NCBI GenBank assembly: GCA_012718985.1
Contig: JAAYBG010000029.1
Location: 1-39,453, forward strand
Direction: 5' to 3'
DNA length: 39,453 bases
From: Acholeplasmataceae bacterium
GTDB taxonomy: Bacteria; Bacillota_I; Bacilli_A; ML615J-28; CAG-698
Of this stretch, positions 36,262-39,453 are shown in pieces (within the stretch, counting starts at the first letter, position 1; every line of letters begins with the position of its first letter). A program made the translations under genes and the position numbers. The notes beneath the pieces are model-generated. The model ran no database searches. It saw only the letters and a list, made by a program, of their open reading frames with translations, and was not told the DNA's origin.

Positions 36262-37786
36262 CTTGCACCTCGTCCATAGACTTTAATCCAAGCATGTATA
36301 AACCTAGTTCTTCTTCGGTAATCTCACTTACATTGGTTATCTTTGCTACTATCTTACCAGCATAAAAGACAATGATTTTATCCGCCAAGCGAAACACTTC
36401 AGATAAATCGGAACTAACCAACAACACGGCTGTTTTATCGCAAGATAAATCCACTATTTTTTTATGGATGAATTCTATAGCCCCGATATCAACACCTCTG
36501 GTCGGTTGATTAGCCACTAAAAGGCTTGGGGTTTTCCTGGTTTCGCGAGCCACAACCACTTTTTGCATGTTTCCGCCCGATAACATCTCCACTTTTTGAG
36601 CTGCATTTTCACACTTGATTTGATAGTTCTTAATCCCTTCTTCAGATACTTCTTCTACTCTTTTTTTGTTGATGAAAATTCCATTACTAACATCTGTTAA
36701 TGCAATAGAAATTAAATTATCAGCAATTGAAGATGCTAAATCAACACCATAAAGAGTTCTATCTTCTGGAATATGAGATTCTCCCATATCTCGAATTTGC
36801 TTAATAGTTTTTTTATTTATATTCTGATTTTTAATCATAACTTGACCTGAATAATCTTGATCAAATCCTGTAATGATATCCACTAATTCTCTTTGACCGT
36901 TTCCTTCAACACCGCATAAACAAACAATTTCACCTTGTCTACAGGTAAAAGAAACATCATTTAAGAGCATTTTACCACTGCTGGTAATTTTTGATAAATG
37001 ATTAACAGTTAAAACGATATCTCCCCTTTTCCTACTGGGTTTATTCACTTCTTGAACAATATCTCTACCTACCATCAACCTTGATATTTCTGCTTCTGAT
37101 AATGCATTAACATCAAACATACCAATAAATCTACCATTTTTCATAATGGTAATCCGATCACAAATTTGTTTTATTTCCTTTAATTTATGAGTAATGATAA
37201 TGATTGTATATTCTTGTTTTTTCAATAATTCTAGTTGAGTAAAAAACTCCTGCGTTTCTTGTGGGGTTAACACAGCAGTTGGCTCATCAAAAATTATTAT
37301 TTTTGCATTTCTTGCCAATACTTTTAAAATTTCTACTTTTTGCTTTTGAACGATTGACAAATTTCCAACTTTTTCTTCTGGATCAATACTCATACCGAAT
37401 TTTTCTGCTAATTTTACCACTGCTTCTTTTGTTTTTTTACGATCTATCATGAAATTCTTGGTAATTTCCTGCCCTAAAAAAATATTTTCAGCAACCGTCA
37501 ATTCATTTACTAGCATAAAGTGTTGATGAACCATACCAATTCCAAAACTATTCGCAACCAATGGAGAAGTGATTTTCACTTCATGGCCATTAAGATAAAT
37601 TTGACCACTGGTTGGTTTTTCTAAACCATATAGTATTTTCATTAGCGTACTTTTACCAGCTCCATTTTCACCAGCAAGCGCATGAATTTCACCAGCAAAA
37701 ATTTCGATAAAAGCATTGTTGTTAGCAACAATGCCATTATCATATATTTTGAAAATATTTGTCATTTTAATTATCGTTTTTTTCAT
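36254..37786 (-). CDS. ABC transporter, duplicated ATP-binding protein (YufO/NupA-like)
   Basis: 510 aa; GENGAGKSTLMKILYG, DEPTAVLTP, second half GVEGNGQREL...LSGGNMQKVVVARETRK...NQPTRGVD. Confidence 0.96.
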   Translation of the reverse strand: MKKTIIKMTNIFKIYDNGIVANNNAFIEIFAGEIHALAGENGAGKSTLMKILYGLEKPTSGQIYLNGHEVKITSPLVANSFGIGMVHQHFMLVNELTVAENIFLGQEITKNFMIDRKKTKEAVVKLAEKFGMSIDPEEKVGNLSIVQKQKVEILKVLARNAKIIIFDEPTAVLTPQETQEFFTQLELLKKQEYTIIIITHKLKEIKQICDRITIMKNGRFIGMFDVNALSEAEISRLMVGRDIVQEVNKPSRKRGDIVLTVNHLSKITSSGKMLLNDVSFTCRQGEIVCLCGVEGNGQRELVDIITGFDQDYSGQVMIKNQNINKKTIKQIRDMGESHIPEDRTLYGVDLASSIADNLISIALTDVSNGIFINKKRVEEVSEEGIKNYQIKCENAAQKVEMLSGGNMQKVVVARETRKTPSLLVANQPTRGVDIGAIEFIHKKIVDLSCDKTAVLLVSSDLSEVFRLADKIIVFYAGKIVAKITNVSEITEEELGLYMLGLKSMDEVQDV

Positions 37787-37793
37787 AGCTATT

Positions 37794-38987
37794 TTATTTT
37801 ACTTTGACATCATCTTCGATAGCGTTGAACTCTGCTAACGTTAAATCATAAGTTGAGTCAACAGTAATTTCTCCGTTAATTATTTTCAGTTCAATTTCGT
37901 CAATCAATTCACGAATTTCTTGAGGAACAATTTGCAGATAATAATCATTCTTTGCCAATCCAATTACCGATTGACCATCAATAATGGTATTTAACCCCAT
38001 TTCAACAACTTTTCCAAACTCTAATGTATTCGCTTGAAATTCTAAAATTGCATTAAATAGCGATAAATCTACCCTTTTTAAAACACTTGTTACAATGCGA
38101 CGAGCCTTATCTAAATCGGCTGTGTCACCAGTTGAAAAATAATGGTATTGATCACTATCGACTCCGATGATATATTTTTTAATTGCTTTCGTTTTATATA
38201 ACTCACTAGCAGCATCAATACAACCTAAACCAGATTGGGATGCAGCTTGGAAAATAATTTCCGCTCCATTATTATATTGACTCAGTGCTTGAGCTTTTCC
38301 AGTAGTACTATCGGTAAATCCACCGACATAAGAGCTATACGTTTCCGTTTTGATATATCCACTCAGTGAATTGATATATTGAATTCCTTGATAATAACCA
38401 ACGGCAAAATCCTTGATAATATCGGATTTTAAACCACCAACAAAACCAGCTTTTTTAACGCCTTGAGTTGGTTGCAACTGTTGTAACCAAGAAGCGGCTA
38501 AAACACCAGCTAGGAAAGAACCTTCATTTTGCATATACTTAATTGAATAAACATTGTTAAAAGTTTTTCCTTTTGCTTCTTTATTAATATCTGCATCAAA
38601 TATAATAAATTTTTTCCCAGGATATAACGGAGCAATTCTCTGGAGTTTTTCTCGCATTTGATCAGTCCCAACAATAATTAAATCATACTTTTCGCTCGAT
38701 TCGCATACCTCTCTTAGCGAAGATTCCCAGTTACTGGTATTTTGACCGATTTCTTTTACTGTAGTTACGATTTCCGGATGGCTATTATTAATCATTTTAA
38801 TGCCTTCATTAGCGGAGTCAAAAAAAGATTTATCGCCTAAATTACCATTGATAATTAAGCATACCTTCGTTATTCCATCAGTACTACCATCATTTATAAC
38901 TTCTTTTTCATCACCACAACCCAAAGTTGAAATAGTAATAAAAACAAATAGAACTAGGATTATTAATCTTATGATTGTTTTTTTCAT
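37794..38987 (-). CDS. BMP-family (PnrA-like) substrate-binding lipoprotein
   Basis: 397 aa; signal with lipobox STLGC; KVCLIINGNLGDKSFFDSANEGIKMI, NEGSFLAGVLAA, GADIIFQAASQSGLG-like region (GAEIIFQAASQSGLGCIDAA). Confidence 0.94.
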   Translation of the reverse strand: MKKTIIRLIILVLFVFITISTLGCGDEKEVINDGSTDGITKVCLIINGNLGDKSFFDSANEGIKMINNSHPEIVTTVKEIGQNTSNWESSLREVCESSEKYDLIIVGTDQMREKLQRIAPLYPGKKFIIFDADINKEAKGKTFNNVYSIKYMQNEGSFLAGVLAASWLQQLQPTQGVKKAGFVGGLKSDIIKDFAVGYYQGIQYINSLSGYIKTETYSSYVGGFTDSTTGKAQALSQYNNGAEIIFQAASQSGLGCIDAASELYKTKAIKKYIIGVDSDQYHYFSTGDTADLDKARRIVTSVLKRVDLSLFNAILEFQANTLEFGKVVEMGLNTIIDGQSVIGLAKNDYYLQIVPQEIRELIDEIELKIINGEITVDSTYDLTLAEFNAIEDDVKVK

Positions 38988-38992
38988 TTTTT

Positions 38993-39012
38993 TACCTCAT
39001 AATTTTGAGATA
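38993..39012 (-). promoter_or_regulatory. 20-bp near-palindrome over the bmpA RBS: SD-sequestering hairpin or operator
   Basis: TACCTCATAATTTTGAGATA matches its reverse complement at 16/20 positions; in RNA, UAUCUCA pairs with UGAGGUA and covers the GAGG SD. Confidence 0.55.
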
Positions 39013-39047
39013 TCTAGCGGAAGACCCATTGCCTTCCGCTACATACC
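39009..39047 (-). promoter_or_regulatory. Leader stem-loop upstream of bmpA (9-bp core, extendable to 14 bp)
   Basis: On minus: GGTAT-G-TAGCGGAAG-gcaatgggt-CTTCCGCTA-G-ATATC; no U-tract follows, so it is not a plain terminator. Confidence 0.6.
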
Positions 39048-39073
39048 AGAATCATTTTCATAAAATAATTTTT

Positions 39074-39453
39074 TTACCAAGTAATGTCTTGTGTCACATA
39101 AGTAATTTCGAATAAATCGCCATCTCTTAATTGTTGTGCACCAACGCCAGCAGAAAACTTGCCATTAATCGTGGTACTCCAAGATGAATAAGTTCCGTTA
39201 CCATTATCTACATAGCCAACACCTGCAATGCTACTTACAAAACTTGAGTAGCCATTTAAGCCGACAATTTCAATGCTTTTTGCTGCACAAGCGGCTTCAA
39301 CTGCCTCATAAGCCATGTGTTTAATGGTTTTTAAAGTAACAGTACCGCTAAATAATGGATCTTTTGTAGGGTCTGGATTACTGATGATTAACTTAACTGT
39401 AATTGTGTAGTTTCCATAATCTTCACTGTAATAATCTTCGGTAGCAGTTGCTG
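39074..39453 (-). CDS. DUF4430-like protein, 5-prime part cut by the window edge
   Basis: The frame upstream of the listed ATG is open to the edge (ATATEDYYSEDYGNYTITVKLIISNPDPTKDPLFSGTVTLKTIKHMAYEAVEAACAAK...); C-terminal WSTTINGKFSAGVGAQQLRDGDLFEITYV resembles DUF4430 domains. Confidence 0.7.
   Translation of the reverse strand, partial: ATATEDYYSEDYGNYTITVKLIISNPDPTKDPLFSGTVTLKTIKHMAYEAVEAACAAKSIEIVGLNGYSSFVSSIAGVGYVDNGNGTYSSWSTTINGKFSAGVGAQQLRDGDLFEITYVTQDITW

Noticed and set aside
39009-39047. Simple rho-independent terminator after the DUF4430 gene
   Set aside because: No U-tract follows the stem in either direction; better interpreted as a leader/regulatory structure.
1-39453. Mobile elements, prophage, defence islands, rRNA/tRNA genes
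   Set aside because: No transposase, integrase, phage, restriction or RNA-gene signature was recognised; gene order is typical housekeeping synteny.

Overview
AT-rich, densely packed chromosomal window of a low-GC Bacillota/Mycoplasmatota-type bacterium. The clade assignment comes from gene order and codon use only; an Izemoplasma/Haloplasma-like host is a guess. Nearly all genes are on the minus strand. The only supported plus-strand genes are a 25-codon C-terminal fragment at the left edge and a 55-aa 2[4Fe-4S] ferredoxin that the ORF track missed. In minus-strand transcription order (right to left) the window contains: a DUF4430-like gene cut by the right edge; a BMP-family (PnrA/Nup-type) ABC importer operon with an ADP-ribosylglycohydrolase-family protein, ribokinase and a LacI-type regulator; mutS-mutL-miaA; an rluB-family gene; an in-frame cmk-rpsA(S1) fusion; der; HU - ankyrin-repeat protein - rdgB; rpsU; phoH-ybeY-cdd-era-recO; a GH9-family glycoside hydrolase without a visible signal peptide; rnfCDGEAB; glyS-dnaG-rpoD-trmK-nif3; and yneF. 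No rRNA, tRNA, CRISPR array or transposon was recognised. The most interesting signals are: (1) the ADP-ribosylglycohydrolase + ribokinase + nucleoside-type ABC importer operon, preceded by two mutually exclusive RNA hairpins, one of which would sequester the bmpA Shine-Dalgarno; (2) an atypical Rnf complex, with RnfB lacking its ferredoxin domain and RnfD carrying a C-terminal RnfG/FMN-binding-like extension; (3) the Cmk-S1 fusion, with an in-frame 4 x 48 bp repeat and an internal SD-ATG exactly at the domain junction; (4) an ankyrin-repeat protein coupled to HU; (5) a small terminated RNA or leader upstream of glyS.
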